A stretch of DNA of 52,669 nucleotides from contig NZ_JAUNSF010000011.1 of the NCBI RefSeq assembly GCF_030539355.1, positions 1-52,669 of the forward strand. The letters run 5' to 3'. A program made the translations under genes and the position numbers. Positions within the stretch are counted from its first letter, which is position 1. Every line of letters starts with the position of its first letter. Origin of the DNA: Sutterella sp. (GTDB lineage: Bacteria > Pseudomonadota > Gammaproteobacteria > Burkholderiales > Burkholderiaceae_F). Below the pieces are notes generated by a model. It did not search any database and was not told the DNA's origin. It saw only the letters and a list, made by a program, of their open reading frames with translations. Positions 27,101 to 33,125 of the stretch are shown here, piece by piece.

Positions 27101-27528
27101 TGCAACTCTTCGTCGGCGAGCCGCTCAAGGGCGTCATTGCCATGGCGCCGTTCATCGGATCCGGGGTGAACTCCGTCGCAGCGTACTGGGCAAATGATGA
27201 CTCACTGCCGCTGCACGGCACGCTCGAGACGCTCTGGGGCAAAGACCCCTACGTCGGGCGTGTTATGAGTTCCCCGGCCGTTGACCTTGTTGTCGGTGCT
27301 GCCGGCGGCGTGGCCACGGTCGCCCGCACGGTGACCGGCGAGGAGCAGCCTAACGCGCGCACGGCCATGCGCAACTTCCTCGATCTGCTCTCCGTGGTGC
27401 TGAGGCTCCCGGTCGGCGCACTCAAGAAGGAAGCGGGCTACATGGCGGGCGTCTATGCCGACGAGATCCACCCGGAGAACGCCGGCGACTTCGTACAGGG
27501 GCTGTTGCGCGGCCGAGGAGAGGACTAA
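18145..27528 (+). CDS. Giant polyvalent internal virion protein, 3127 codons
   Basis: A single open frame runs over 9.4 kb. Visible parts: a Gly/Ala-rich membrane-active stretch (about residues 130-232) and coiled regions (about 480-570). A domain at about 730-915 contains LLGATSPKTPVRENW and GATIDVWAARLLQRH, seen in phage polyvalent proteins. A possible acetyltransferase-like module lies at about 1550-1735, and a zincin motif HEMGH at 1818-1822 with a downstream FAHWAELYI. The C-terminal part (about 2850-2940; KPIDGIVWTAGYNKAIREGM) is typical of large phage-associated polyvalent proteins, with hydrophobic segments after 2945. It is presumably ejected with the DNA. Residues about 1280-1352 and 1470-1545 look non-native: another frame carries the coding signal there. 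Confidence 0.8.
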   Translation: MSKLLAAVNNSINIREPYFDPSTVVTGEPDDEYRLAPDRAVRLSNPEAGMLTNLWGGLKMGYSGIEQGTLWSEMRDKGIEFDAAGLPLDKGFRRKNQALEDALFSASVGINQDSFSYDLGNLLGSVVGGALHSARGAAVAGTMGAWWLSATGAGAAAGSIVPGVGTAAGAAAGAAVSAVGTAMATAGTFDSMYQAEGGNSFRDMVQAGIDRRTAMYASSVVGLLNGGLEAGNVKVMLSPLLRPVLEYAEREITAAALRQITQGYALRTAAKAYGVNVASETATEVAQQAITMAMGEFARYISTPDRPGLTAEEVWDELSSTAVHAFRGMVLMGGLTAIPSYGYQAHRARQAEKTVEFFEKLQSSAPTIQTATDPRGMAERIVRDEGGSDVKTVYIDGKVFNQALVDNGVSREDLAKVLPDVAANLDQAVLNHADVEIPAAVYAETIAGTPLGQNLMQHVRLDPEAESYFEMRQSERVTGEMLEAMRELEQNPEQAEAKISEAEQRLEKTETDEQKTFRRELIERIKEEMRATGAPLSESQLSASARMVATIVGNTARRRGMSYQEAEKLRPRFVSRAPEGVLNQGAIAEPVTELTPAEEQILRDAKLEPEVEEDLRRQILAAHETYRPENGWMPVELSKIKKGDDGYAPEFKTSAYTFNLDDNGKALKRGTPEYTDRVIAISDGLVEEVRAIYHRMLDGDKEAANIIGQASWYKAMRSRLREEFGSAGDVLADLLGATSPKTPVRENWQSAVDIMRQLTRGNWDELLPVWEDWDKQRIATLQAISDLVDKERPYTVDANGRKKYAVSADKVKELPEYKKLEELSKKLAQIVNYRLPRKESGALYSTNSGNALRAILGHWREVRNANPLKRVGKTAPKAITFAGNLIGYAPGATIDVWAARLLQRHAGKLRVAPRAEGAVKGDLTIDEDGNWESTGQFGLGQDAMHRAAELIRADPELSQDERLRTVQDDDLQAVVWFVEKEIWTINDWTTAEGAGGSFEYEADLEGNPDREGIRNARSTLNRADSTEEERQAAREFLEAAKDRVSRYQAGISLTMGKGTQGADFIPQDADQAVAARRMRDAAVAADDGVHLLSFHANTTDGVYMGSHETSFDVELVARTGYDPSNVFRTVIDIARSKHQDSTFMSRVLKDGEKVDYLRHRPGVEIYFKEGHPYDSEYVKTLIKKIEGEGVTFYTVITDARPSADARAGRMPNATGIRFQFVPEFNADAFEGLSDQEIEAAVKAEANKYDDIVESCRDIEGITYADVAWYDTTVVFRKEYDERLTPQNVHDEGSARGEVPNLSEGGQGSELAADAAHSGEDRDHRAEGEDAGAQGERAGALPLLHGRPEHSRVEIGSSIRDGVRRAREHYAWHETHKPSKEELAVATQNEPELPKPQEGIYKVDAEIEKQEEINRLEEEAKAEAKRSKKKSKGKAKAGELNQPSIQQRNEQRYANINPRERKGLYRIDGGADLRADIRQGGLAAQGAVFREEAQTDLRGDEGVRAEEARGASTASSEGRDDARGRSEAVRNDGRGTRGGVSRARTLIDDKRATVVKVWRAGGTSETGLRGYLEENVRLSGGRVLDAATDFYELESGAKSAKVFWEKCRSAKRSQLFGACVDLKSRAELKGLRLFLSPDGQSGFALKNGDDIVSVFSKKGSQAGLAVVHCAIAAGGRRLDCFNTILPEFYGSAGFIPVARVKFDRQWAPDGWNYDLFDRFQSGEPDIVFMVYDGEARENLVTPDRIEAIDYATDYDAGEDMQVAFVDALSETSEALERTVAEASENAAPGSLQQDARGGFNTATNEISLSLNSDVSTVVHEMGHWYLENLLAAATDPNASALFREDAQTILEALGLKSVDEWNALDFEQRRPLHERFAHWAELYITTAKAPTPKTEGFFRRMGGWVIDVYRAVKSTIESRIGAQYQAATGEALPEISPEVRRVFDRMLVGEEAIINAERAEGLEPLFESKPEDMSDEEWRQIMLERDDAERAGAEKITAAHARDEKWYANARERERKKIDKQVAELRKQLREKAERKINGRKDVIAVDILKTGGKAFGIENLKLDPDKLRAAGLSERTTAKLIAMGVTKHGGLSPEQTLQLLQPFARFTNVRQMISQIAACGDKEQMIEDEITARLVAQHSELVDPASVERLITEALHNEARGRMVAHELAYLAGDKTGNSRIYRAAARRAAEQLLSRMPVRDITARRFMRAEARAAREAQEAFSKGDREAAVLAKRAQLVQHEAALLALNYTAELDNFKSLRGKVFGNNTKLAKTRDLDIVNIARYLMTNKGLGHSAKPVDGAAADEYIKNLKAHDENKFEAYRAMVKDGGFTGVMFPDMPMGEAHEFMENVRALWRQSGEARKLELDGQRLDLEEAVDALVKTAEARPHKGKIAGKLHAVDSDDKAAFGLRGIAAQLVRVENLCRWFDGGTQGAFTNYIFRPIVNATARYRVKNNELQKQLADLIEPMHVRWELVRNIEAPEINYTFRNKAELIAAILHTGNASNKRKLLLGGRGKDRPWGKIAEDQDGNPTGELDSSAWDNFIARMYREGYVDELDMDFVQAVWDTLESTKHEAQVAYRKMFGRYFQEIEATEIETPWGTYRGGYVPAVTDHYLVDERSRQEEIERALSQDTYLKVMPVNDPGFAQSRVEGYNRPLALDIGSLTGHVQKVLKFSIIGPAAQEVSKVVQNREFREAVNLHGGHFLDKVIEPWIKRSYEQSISDGKVDEVSSALNRLRSLAGMNIMVGHIINALQQSTGLSIAAALVGSKEIAHAFSAYIRFPGKTLQEIADRSPFMKARLEDRSFEYESQTRRAGATDAIPVKEARGAFNKVAALDAKLEPARAAVGRLGYFLQSAMQKPIDGIVWTAGYNKAIREGMSEQDAVAEADALVRRTQSDFSPENLSEVETGSALYRAFLVFYNYFNMQLNLLAERGMLARETKQYGRFAKEALLISWVPSVLSAVILRMIVGGWDTDDDDDWDAYDALQLFVGEPLKGVIAMAPFIGSGVNSVAAYWANDDSLPLHGTLETLWGKDPYVGRVMSSPAVDLVVGAAGGVATVARTVTGEEQPNARTAMRNFLDLLSVVLRLPVGALKKEAGYMAGVYADEIHPENAGDFVQGLLRGRGED
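21980..22201 (+). CDS. Nested gene B inside the giant virion gene, 73 aa
   Basis: Here the +1 frame, not the giant frame, looks coding. Over 22021-22140 its third positions are about 90% G/C, while the giant frame falls to about 27%. ATG 21980 is preceded by AGGAAGGA. The product is charged and helical (TMKEVLEERYQTFLKEGRDP then NSRQMLHIREKIAIIERKER) and ends MGGPNIHE before a TAG. Either it is a real overlapping gene inserted into the virion gene, or the C-terminus of the upstream part reached by frameshift. Function unknown. Confidence 0.6.
   Translation: MTNDSPHRTYTMKEVLEERYQTFLKEGRDPNSRQMLHIREKIAIIERKERMQELRENEPERYRFFMGGPNIHE
22499..22780 (+). CDS. Nested gene D inside the giant virion gene, ~93 aa, HTH-like end
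   Basis: The +1 frame carries the coding signal from about 22562 to the TGA at 22780: over 22621-22680 GC3 is about 85%, against 45% in the giant frame. Possible starts are ATG 22499 (AGAGGA about 12 bp upstream) or ATG 22487. The convincing part of the product reads WRPKVPYSEKKLRPISAETR, then AYVQKKLAELRQPAPREEMT, and ends in an HTH-like EAAAKRYGMTVEELEEVYRE. Before 22562 the giant frame looks better, so a frameshifted fusion is an alternative to a nested gene. The TGA overlaps a CTG in the giant frame. Confidence 0.55.
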   Translation: MPTSTRENARGSIASTAVPTSAQTSGREGWRPKVPYSEKKLRPISAETRAYVQKKLAELRQPAPREEMTLEAAAKRYGMTVEELEEVYREHGL

Positions 27529-27842
27529 ATGAACCACCCCCAAACAGAGAATAGGATTATGCAAGCAATGCCTGCGTTTGGATGCGTGACTAGATAGGTC
27601 ATAAGAGCGCTTATTGCGCAGTTACGAGTGTGAAAAATAAAAACTCTGAATAAGCTATATACAAAAGCAATTATTAAATAAACTAAAAATATTATATAGA
27701 GAACGGTCAAAGGCCTTTCTAAAAAGGCCTCAAATAGATCTCGAGAATCGAGCGCCTGCACAATGAATGGAGTGGCGACCAAGAGAAGGATGTCCAAAAG
27801 GACACACTTCGCGTAGTAAAAGGCGGTCTCGCGGTCGATCAT
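27525..27842 (-). CDS. AT-rich membrane protein on the opposite strand (candidate moron)
   Basis: This 105-aa protein is encoded against the direction of all late genes, between the giant virion gene and the tail fibre. Its DNA is far richer in A/T (runs of TTATTAAATAA, AAATATTATATAG) than its neighbours. Three hydrophobic helices are seen: about residues 11-29 (KCVLLDILLLVATPFIVQAL), 45-66 (TVLYIIFLVYLIIAFVYSLF) and 78-103. CAGGAG precedes its ATG. Foreign composition, opposite strand and membrane location fit a moron acting in the lysogen, such as superinfection exclusion; that role is inference. Its stop overlaps the stop of the giant gene. Confidence 0.65.
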   Translation of the reverse strand: MIDRETAFYYAKCVLLDILLLVATPFIVQALDSRDLFEAFLERPLTVLYIIFLVYLIIAFVYSLFRVFIFHTRNCAISALMTYLVTHPNAGIACIILFSVWGWFI

Positions 27843-27945
27843 CTCTGGCTCCTGCAGCTGCTGACTCTCTCATTCTGCCCGACCGTGCCGCGGAGTTGAA
27901 GCCCCGCGCACGGTCTACCGCTGACGTGCGTGGTCGTGCGCAGGG

Positions 27946-27960
27946 CGTGCATAAAGCGCA
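27946..27960 (+). promoter_or_regulatory. Recurring late-gene motif, copy 4
   Basis: CGTGCATAAAGCGCA matches copy 3 over 14 bases. It lies 49 bp before ATG 28010 and separates the tail-fibre genes from the minus-strand gene upstream. Apart from this motif, the following hairpin and the region upstream of the minus-strand gene, I see nothing in 27843-28009. Confidence 0.55.
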
Positions 27961-27962
27961 GC

Positions 27963-28002
27963 GCCTCCAGGAGGACACTCCTCCGCAGATTCTTCTGGAG
28001 GC
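27963..28002 (+). promoter_or_regulatory. Hairpin covering the tail-fibre ribosome-binding site
   Basis: GCCTCCAG (27963-27970) pairs perfectly with CTGGAGGC (27995-28002), and an inner GAGG/CCTC can pair too. The right arm contains the TGGAGG ribosome-binding site for ATG 28010. No T-run follows, so this looks like translational control or mRNA stabilisation rather than termination. Confidence 0.5.
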
Positions 28003-28009
28003 ACGCCCA

Positions 28010-30433
28010 ATGGCAATCCCTGACGAGACCCGCCGAGCAGGACCGTACACCGGCGACGGCAGCACGACCGAGTTTTCCTTCGGCTTCAAGGTGTTCGGCA
28101 CCGATCAGGTCGCGGTCTACATCTCAAGCGAGGACGGCAACTCTGACGTCGAGCTCGCGTCCTCGGCCTACACCGTCACGCTGTCCGAGGACCAGGACAA
28201 CGCGCCCGGCGGCATGATCACGCTCAGCGAAGCGCTTGCGAGCGGCACGAATCTGTCGATTCTCTCCGCGGTGCCGTACACGCAGGAGATGGCGCTCACG
28301 AACCGCGGCGGGTTCTATCCTGACTTGCTCAACGAGTCCGCGGACAAGGCAGTTGCGCTCATCCAGCAGCTGCTCGAGCAACTCGACCGCGCGATCAAGA
28401 CGCCGACCACTTCGACCAAGACCCCGGAGGAACTCATGGCTGAGCTCCTCGCCGCGGTCCAGACAACCCTCGAGTACATGCAGTCCGCGGGGCTCGCTGC
28501 CGAGACGTGCGAGAAGATCCGTGCGCTCGTCGAGCAGTACTCCTGGGACATCCCGCACATTGTGGACACGCTCGACGCGGTCGAGAACTACCCCTACAAC
28601 GGGTACTTCTGGGTCAAAGGTTTCGGCGATGTCGGCACGAAGGGCACGGACATTAGCAATCGCGTGGCCACGGCCTCAGGTAGTACGGTTCAGCGCACGC
28701 TCGGCGAGCGCTTCGCTGATGTCGTCAACGTCAAGGACTTCGGCGCAGTGGGCGACGGGGAGACGGACGACACGGCGGCAATTCAGGCGGCGATTGACCG
28801 AGCCGAATCCGTGGGCGGTGGAACAGTGCTCCTCCCTGCGGGCACGTATCTCGCAACGTCGATCACGCTGAAGGGCGGAGTGTACGTTGTCGGTGGCGGC
28901 TATGACGTGACTCAACTGAAGCAGATCGCCGGGACGAACGGAGATTTTGTCAAGACGGACGGGTTCGACGAGAGCGCGGAGCTTCTGCATTTCGGCCTGA
29001 GCAATCTTGAGATCGACGGCTCCTATCTCACGTCCAATTGGAAGGACTCGTCGGCGGACTACGGCAACACGAGCGGCAATGGCCTGAGCGTCTGCGGGCG
29101 AGGCTTCGTCATCAACGTGGGTATCTCGAATGTGGCCGGGATCGGTGCTCTATTCACGAAGCCGACGAGTACGGCTTTGGACGTTACGGACAACCAGATT
29201 TCCGACATCAGCATTTATGGCTCGGTTTTCGGTCAGGAAGGTCTGATAATCAGCGGCCCCGGAGATCATATTCTGCGCAAGGCTTTTATCGGCCTCGCGG
29301 GAATGCTCAAGTATTCTGAAGCCGTTTCCACCCGTTCTACCTCGAAGTATTACGAGGGTGAGGGTATTGACGGCATTGTGATCGACGGCACGAATATCGA
29401 GATTGGCGACATCCACGTTTATGCGTGTTGGGCGGGAACGGGTTTCAGGACTCGAAACACGGTGCGTCTCACGAAGGGTGGAAGGATTATCTCCGAGAGC
29501 AATTCGGCTCAGGTGAATCTTTCCTCGGGCACGTATGGCTCCGCCTTTATTGACGTGCGCAACCTCTCGCTCTACCACCCGGATTACATGGGTGCGGCTC
29601 CCGAGTACACGTTCCCCGATCCGAATTGGGATGCGGTCAGTGTGTATGGCGAGAACCTGAATCTTGAAATCACTTGCACTCGCACGATCACGGCCACGTC
29701 CCGCGTGGCCGGGACGTGCGGTCTCGCGCTCTATGCGGGCGCAACGGTCAAGTTCAGCTACGCCAACTCGACGGCACCAGACGGAGACGCGGAAAGCGGC
29801 TCGCTTTACTCGGGAACAGCGGTCTATGTTTCCCCGGATGTTCGTGGTGCGCGGCTGGACGCGAAGGTGAAGCGGTGCAATGGCACGGCCATCGACATGC
29901 AGGGCTACGCGAGTGACATCAGCTTCACGGCGAGTCAGTGCGTGGTTGGGCTTTCGCGTACCTCGGCCTCGAACAGCAAGCGCGGGAACAACATCAGCGG
30001 AAACATCGACAACTGCACGACGGGCTTTGTCTCCTCGGGCACTCCAATGTCGGAGACGATCCGCCTCTCGATGGAGCTCAGCACGGGACAGGTTCCCTTC
30101 AGCGGCGACAGACGCGATTTGAACCGTGCTCAGATTTGGGATATTTCGGCAAGCGTCGCCAGCACGGCTTATGCGAGCCGAAAGAATCTTTCCGTCGCAT
30201 TATCGAATGACAGTTCTCTCGCTCAGCAGACAGTAACCGTGGAACACCATTGCATATATACTCCTAGGGTTAACGAGATTCAATATTCGATTTCCGACGC
30301 GGCTACGATCAGCACGAATTTGGAATATTGCCGATTAAACAGCATCGACGATACGAATCTGACCTTTGCCTATAAATACAGCGCGGCGGCGACGGGCGCG
30401 GATAACTGCATCGTCAACGTCTTTTTAGGATAA
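28010..30433 (+). CDS. Tail fibre/tailspike 1: T7-fibre-like head, pectate-lyase-like beta-helix
   Basis: This 807-aa protein has two clear parts. Residues about 1-130 (YTGDGSTTEFSFGFKVFGTD ... ESADKAVALIQQLLEQLDRA) match the virion-attachment head of T7-type tail fibres. From about residue 235, VVNVKDFGAVGDGETDDTAA opens a right-handed beta-helix of the Pectate_lyase_3 kind, with repeated Gly/Asn/Thr-rich turns to the end. Such spikes bind and may cleave surface polysaccharide. No C-terminal chaperone is present, unlike the next gene. ATG 28010 is preferred because the head domain begins there; the frame is open upstream from 27767. Confidence 0.8.
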   Translation: MAIPDETRRAGPYTGDGSTTEFSFGFKVFGTDQVAVYISSEDGNSDVELASSAYTVTLSEDQDNAPGGMITLSEALASGTNLSILSAVPYTQEMALTNRGGFYPDLLNESADKAVALIQQLLEQLDRAIKTPTTSTKTPEELMAELLAAVQTTLEYMQSAGLAAETCEKIRALVEQYSWDIPHIVDTLDAVENYPYNGYFWVKGFGDVGTKGTDISNRVATASGSTVQRTLGERFADVVNVKDFGAVGDGETDDTAAIQAAIDRAESVGGGTVLLPAGTYLATSITLKGGVYVVGGGYDVTQLKQIAGTNGDFVKTDGFDESAELLHFGLSNLEIDGSYLTSNWKDSSADYGNTSGNGLSVCGRGFVINVGISNVAGIGALFTKPTSTALDVTDNQISDISIYGSVFGQEGLIISGPGDHILRKAFIGLAGMLKYSEAVSTRSTSKYYEGEGIDGIVIDGTNIEIGDIHVYACWAGTGFRTRNTVRLTKGGRIISESNSAQVNLSSGTYGSAFIDVRNLSLYHPDYMGAAPEYTFPDPNWDAVSVYGENLNLEITCTRTITATSRVAGTCGLALYAGATVKFSYANSTAPDGDAESGSLYSGTAVYVSPDVRGARLDAKVKRCNGTAIDMQGYASDISFTASQCVVGLSRTSASNSKRGNNISGNIDNCTTGFVSSGTPMSETIRLSMELSTGQVPFSGDRRDLNRAQIWDISASVASTAYASRKNLSVALSNDSSLAQQTVTVEHHCIYTPRVNEIQYSISDAATISTNLEYCRLNSIDDTNLTFAYKYSAAATGADNCIVNVFLG

Positions 30434-30436
30434 AAC

Positions 30437-32623
30437 ATGGCTTCTCTTTCTAGAAACTACGTGCCGGGTGCGGCTCTCGTGAAGAAGAGCGACGACGGCA
30501 TCTTCATCCTGCAGCAGCCCAAGGGCGTGGAAGATGAGTCGGTGGTGACTCCGAGTGGCGGCAACACACCCAGAAGCCTTGCGGCACACTTCGCCGACAT
30601 CGTGAATGTCAAGGACTACGGTGCCGCGGGCGACGGCGTGACGGACGATACCGAGGCTGTCTCAGCCGCATTAGCATCCATTCCGGACACGGGGGCGACC
30701 CTTTACTTCCCTCCGGGAACCTATCTGATTTCTGCGGCTTTCAGCATCGCGAAACCCGTGCGAATCTGTGGCATGGCGACCATCCGTCAAACAACTACAG
30801 CCATTGAGGGATCGTTCATCATCACAGGCGGTCCTGTGTCTATCAGCGGTCTCATCTTTGACCTTGCTGAGAAGGGCGGCTCTGACGAGGTGAATGACAC
30901 CGCGATCATGCTCAACCTCGGCGCGCAGGACGTGAACATCGAAGATTGCCTGTTCACCGGCTTCGTGACGGGTATCGCCAGCACCACCGATAACGTCGAG
31001 CCGTTCATCTCCGGCATCAACGTTTCCCACTGCACCTTCCGAGACTACGAGTTCGGCATTCTTCTTGACGACTTCATCGGCGCGAGCATTACTCAGTGCC
31101 GTGGGTATGACATCAAATGCACGCGAACGGATACGTCTCAATCCTCCGGGTACAAGCCGCCGCATCTGGTCTACGTCACCGACAGAAGCGGCAACCCCAA
31201 GCGGGGCTTGACGATTTCCGATTGCTATGAGTATGGCAATACCTACAGCAGTTCGATCAAGGTCAGAAATGTAACGGGGCTGACAGTAATCGGGAACGTG
31301 TCCGAGGGATGTGTACGAGGTCTTGAGCTTGAGAAGTGCTACGACTTTGTGTTCTCGGGAAACGTCGTCAGAAACAAAATAACTTCTGCCGACGACTCGA
31401 TTAGCCCGGCGTTCAACTTCCGTATGATCGGCGATGGCGTTATTACCGGGAATACAATTTCAACAGGAGTAATTACTTCACCGCTAATCAGGGTTACCTA
31501 TAACCCGGACGATACCGATCAGACTCCCTGTTATCGCCTTAAGATTGCAGATAATTTAGTTTCCTATCAGGCAACGTCAGATTCGCCGACTTATCTGATG
31601 TATCTGAACATCGTTAAGGATACGATTATTAGCGGGAACGTGTTCCATAATACGACCGAGTCCGAACCTTCTGCGCGGAGTTTAATCTACGCCACTACGA
31701 GTAACTCCATCATCGTCAAGGACACGGCTTACATGGGCGTAGTTCCCGACAATTCAACTATTCTTCATGTAACCGCGAACGACTGCGACGACTTACGAGT
31801 TCTCAGAAACGCCGCCTTAATGCCTTTGGATGGAAACCCGAGCAGTACATTCACAAACTGTACGAATACCTATGAGGGCGGAGATGATGTTATTCCGGTA
31901 AATAACCGAGCAAGCGCTACGGGTTTCCATGTTTATCAAAACAAGGGCATAGGTTTTTCTCCTACTTCGAGTTCAGGCGTTATCGTTGGTCTCGCTCTGT
32001 GGGTTGCCGACGAGAAGAACACAACTCGAAGCGAGGCCCTCCGAGCGATTTACACGACTTCAGGTCCGAGAATCTATTCCTTGGGTGACGGCGGCAATCG
32101 ATTCGCAAGTGGACTTCAGCCCATCACAGATAACACTGCTCCGTTGGGCGCGGCATCCTACCGATGGACTCAGGTCTACGCCGCCTCGTCCACGATCAGC
32201 ACGTCGGACGAGCGCGAGAAGACCTCCGTGGCCGAGCCCGACGAGGCGCTCATGCGGGCATGGGGCGCGGTCGGCTTCAAGGTGTTTCAGTTCAAGGACG
32301 CCGTCGAGAAGAAGGGCACTGACGAAGCTCGCCTCCACATGGGCGTGATCGCCCAACAGGTGATCGAGGCTTTCGCGGCTGAGGGCTTGGATGCCACGCG
32401 CTACGGCCTCCTTTGCCATGACACATGGGAGGCGAAAGAAGCCGTGCTTGATGAGGACGGCAACGTGATCGAGCCCGCTCAGGAGGCCGGGGATCGCTAC
32501 GGCATCCGCTATTCCGAGGCCCTTGCGCTCGAAGCTGCGTATCAGAGGTGGAAGCTCGGGAAGATCGAGTCGAAGCTCTCCGCGCTCGGCCTCGCACTGG
32601 CTGACACCGAGGAGAGCGCGTGA
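30437..32623 (+). CDS. Tailspike 2 with C-terminal S74 intramolecular chaperone
   Basis: This 728-aa protein starts 3 bp after spike 1. A short adaptor (about residues 1-50) precedes DIVNVKDYGAAGDGVTDDTE, the same beta-helix entry as in spike 1, then a beta-helix to about 570. The end is a Peptidase_S74 chaperone: STSDEREKTSV with the expected cleavage before Ser590, then LHMGVIAQQVIEAFAAEGLD and YGIRYSEALALEAAYQ. S74 domains trimerise the spike and release themselves by autoproteolysis. The segment about 31,380-31,900 is richer in A/T than the ends, suggesting exchange of the receptor-binding part. Confidence 0.85.
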   Translation: MASLSRNYVPGAALVKKSDDGIFILQQPKGVEDESVVTPSGGNTPRSLAAHFADIVNVKDYGAAGDGVTDDTEAVSAALASIPDTGATLYFPPGTYLISAAFSIAKPVRICGMATIRQTTTAIEGSFIITGGPVSISGLIFDLAEKGGSDEVNDTAIMLNLGAQDVNIEDCLFTGFVTGIASTTDNVEPFISGINVSHCTFRDYEFGILLDDFIGASITQCRGYDIKCTRTDTSQSSGYKPPHLVYVTDRSGNPKRGLTISDCYEYGNTYSSSIKVRNVTGLTVIGNVSEGCVRGLELEKCYDFVFSGNVVRNKITSADDSISPAFNFRMIGDGVITGNTISTGVITSPLIRVTYNPDDTDQTPCYRLKIADNLVSYQATSDSPTYLMYLNIVKDTIISGNVFHNTTESEPSARSLIYATTSNSIIVKDTAYMGVVPDNSTILHVTANDCDDLRVLRNAALMPLDGNPSSTFTNCTNTYEGGDDVIPVNNRASATGFHVYQNKGIGFSPTSSSGVIVGLALWVADEKNTTRSEALRAIYTTSGPRIYSLGDGGNRFASGLQPITDNTAPLGAASYRWTQVYAASSTISTSDEREKTSVAEPDEALMRAWGAVGFKVFQFKDAVEKKGTDEARLHMGVIAQQVIEAFAAEGLDATRYGLLCHDTWEAKEAVLDEDGNVIEPAQEAGDRYGIRYSEALALEAAYQRWKLGKIESKLSALGLALADTEESA

Positions 32624-32931
32624 TGTCCGACATCCTCTCCTCGCTCTCCCACGCCGGGCTTGCGCTTGCGGCTCAGACCGTGCTCGGCGGCATCGCCTAC
32701 GCTCTTGGCTGTCCGCTCCCCACTGCGGCGGTCATCGGCGGGGCTGCGGCCACGGGCTTCTACTACGGGCGCGAGGTAGCTCAGGCCGAGCGCAAGGCCG
32801 GGACGCCGCCTTGGTACTCGGGCTTTCTGCCGAGCAACTGGAGCCAGGACAACGCGCTTGACTTCGCGTTCCCTGCGCTCGCGTGCGCGGCGGTGATCGC
32901 GGTCGCCTTCGTCTGCACGGGCGGGTCCTAG
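32623..32931 (+). CDS. Membrane protein between spikes and lysis genes, 102 aa
   Basis: ATG 32623 overlaps the spike TGA (GTGATG; GTG 32620 is an alternative). Three hydrophobic segments: about residues 10-30 (HAGLALAAQTVLGGIAYALG), 33-48 (PTAAVIGGAAATGFYYG) and 81-99 (FPALACAAVIAVAFVC). A polar loop (REVAQAERKAGTPPWYSGFL) lies between the second and third. Proteins of this pattern occur near podovirus lysis genes; the function is not established, and a role in lysis or host-envelope modification is possible. Confidence 0.6.
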   Translation: MSDILSSLSHAGLALAAQTVLGGIAYALGCPLPTAAVIGGAAATGFYYGREVAQAERKAGTPPWYSGFLPSNWSQDNALDFAFPALACAAVIAVAFVCTGGS

Positions 32932-33048
32932 CACGGCCTCTGGCTGCTCATCTGCTGGCCCCGCGCCCGCGGATGAGCAAACACCCGCAGAGGTCTCGCT
33001 CGACGCGACAGCGGCCACGCCAGCGCGTCCTGCGGGCATCTCCTGCGG

Positions 33049-33065
33049 CGTGCATATACCGCGCC
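33049..33065 (+). promoter_or_regulatory. Recurring late-gene motif, copy 5, before the lysis cassette
   Basis: CGTGCATATACCGCGCC is identical to copy 1 over 17 bp and lies 60 bp before ATG 33126. The gap 32932-33125 also holds an 8-bp inverted repeat (TGCTCATC 32945-32952 with GATGAGCA 32972-32979) and the terminator that follows this motif. Confidence 0.6.
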
Positions 33066-33081
33066 CGCACCGCTCGAAACT

Positions 33082-33125
33082 CTCCTGCATGGGCATCCCG
33101 CCCGGACTCATGCAGGAGGCTTTTT
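33082..33125 (+). terminator. Intrinsic terminator abutting the lysis-cassette start codon
   Basis: CTCCTGCATG (33082-33091) pairs with CATGCAGGAG (33109-33118), with GGGC/GCCC pairing inside the loop, followed by GC and TTTTT. The T-run touches ATG 33126, and the right arm contains the CAGGAGG ribosome-binding site. It can therefore act both as a terminator and as a translation block. Confidence 0.65.

Noticed and set aside
18145-27528. N4-type virion RNA polymerase, suggested by the giant size and hairpins near the recurring motif
   Set aside because: No RNA polymerase motifs were found; the visible domains are a zincin motif and polyvalent-protein modules.
27529-27597. 22-codon ORF starting directly after the giant gene stop
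   Set aside because: Too short, no ribosome-binding site evidence, and it lies in the AT-rich 3' part of the convergent minus-strand gene.
28010-32623. Diversity-generating retroelement, expected by analogy with BPP-1-type podophages
   Set aside because: No reverse transcriptase gene or template/variable repeat pair is seen anywhere in the window.
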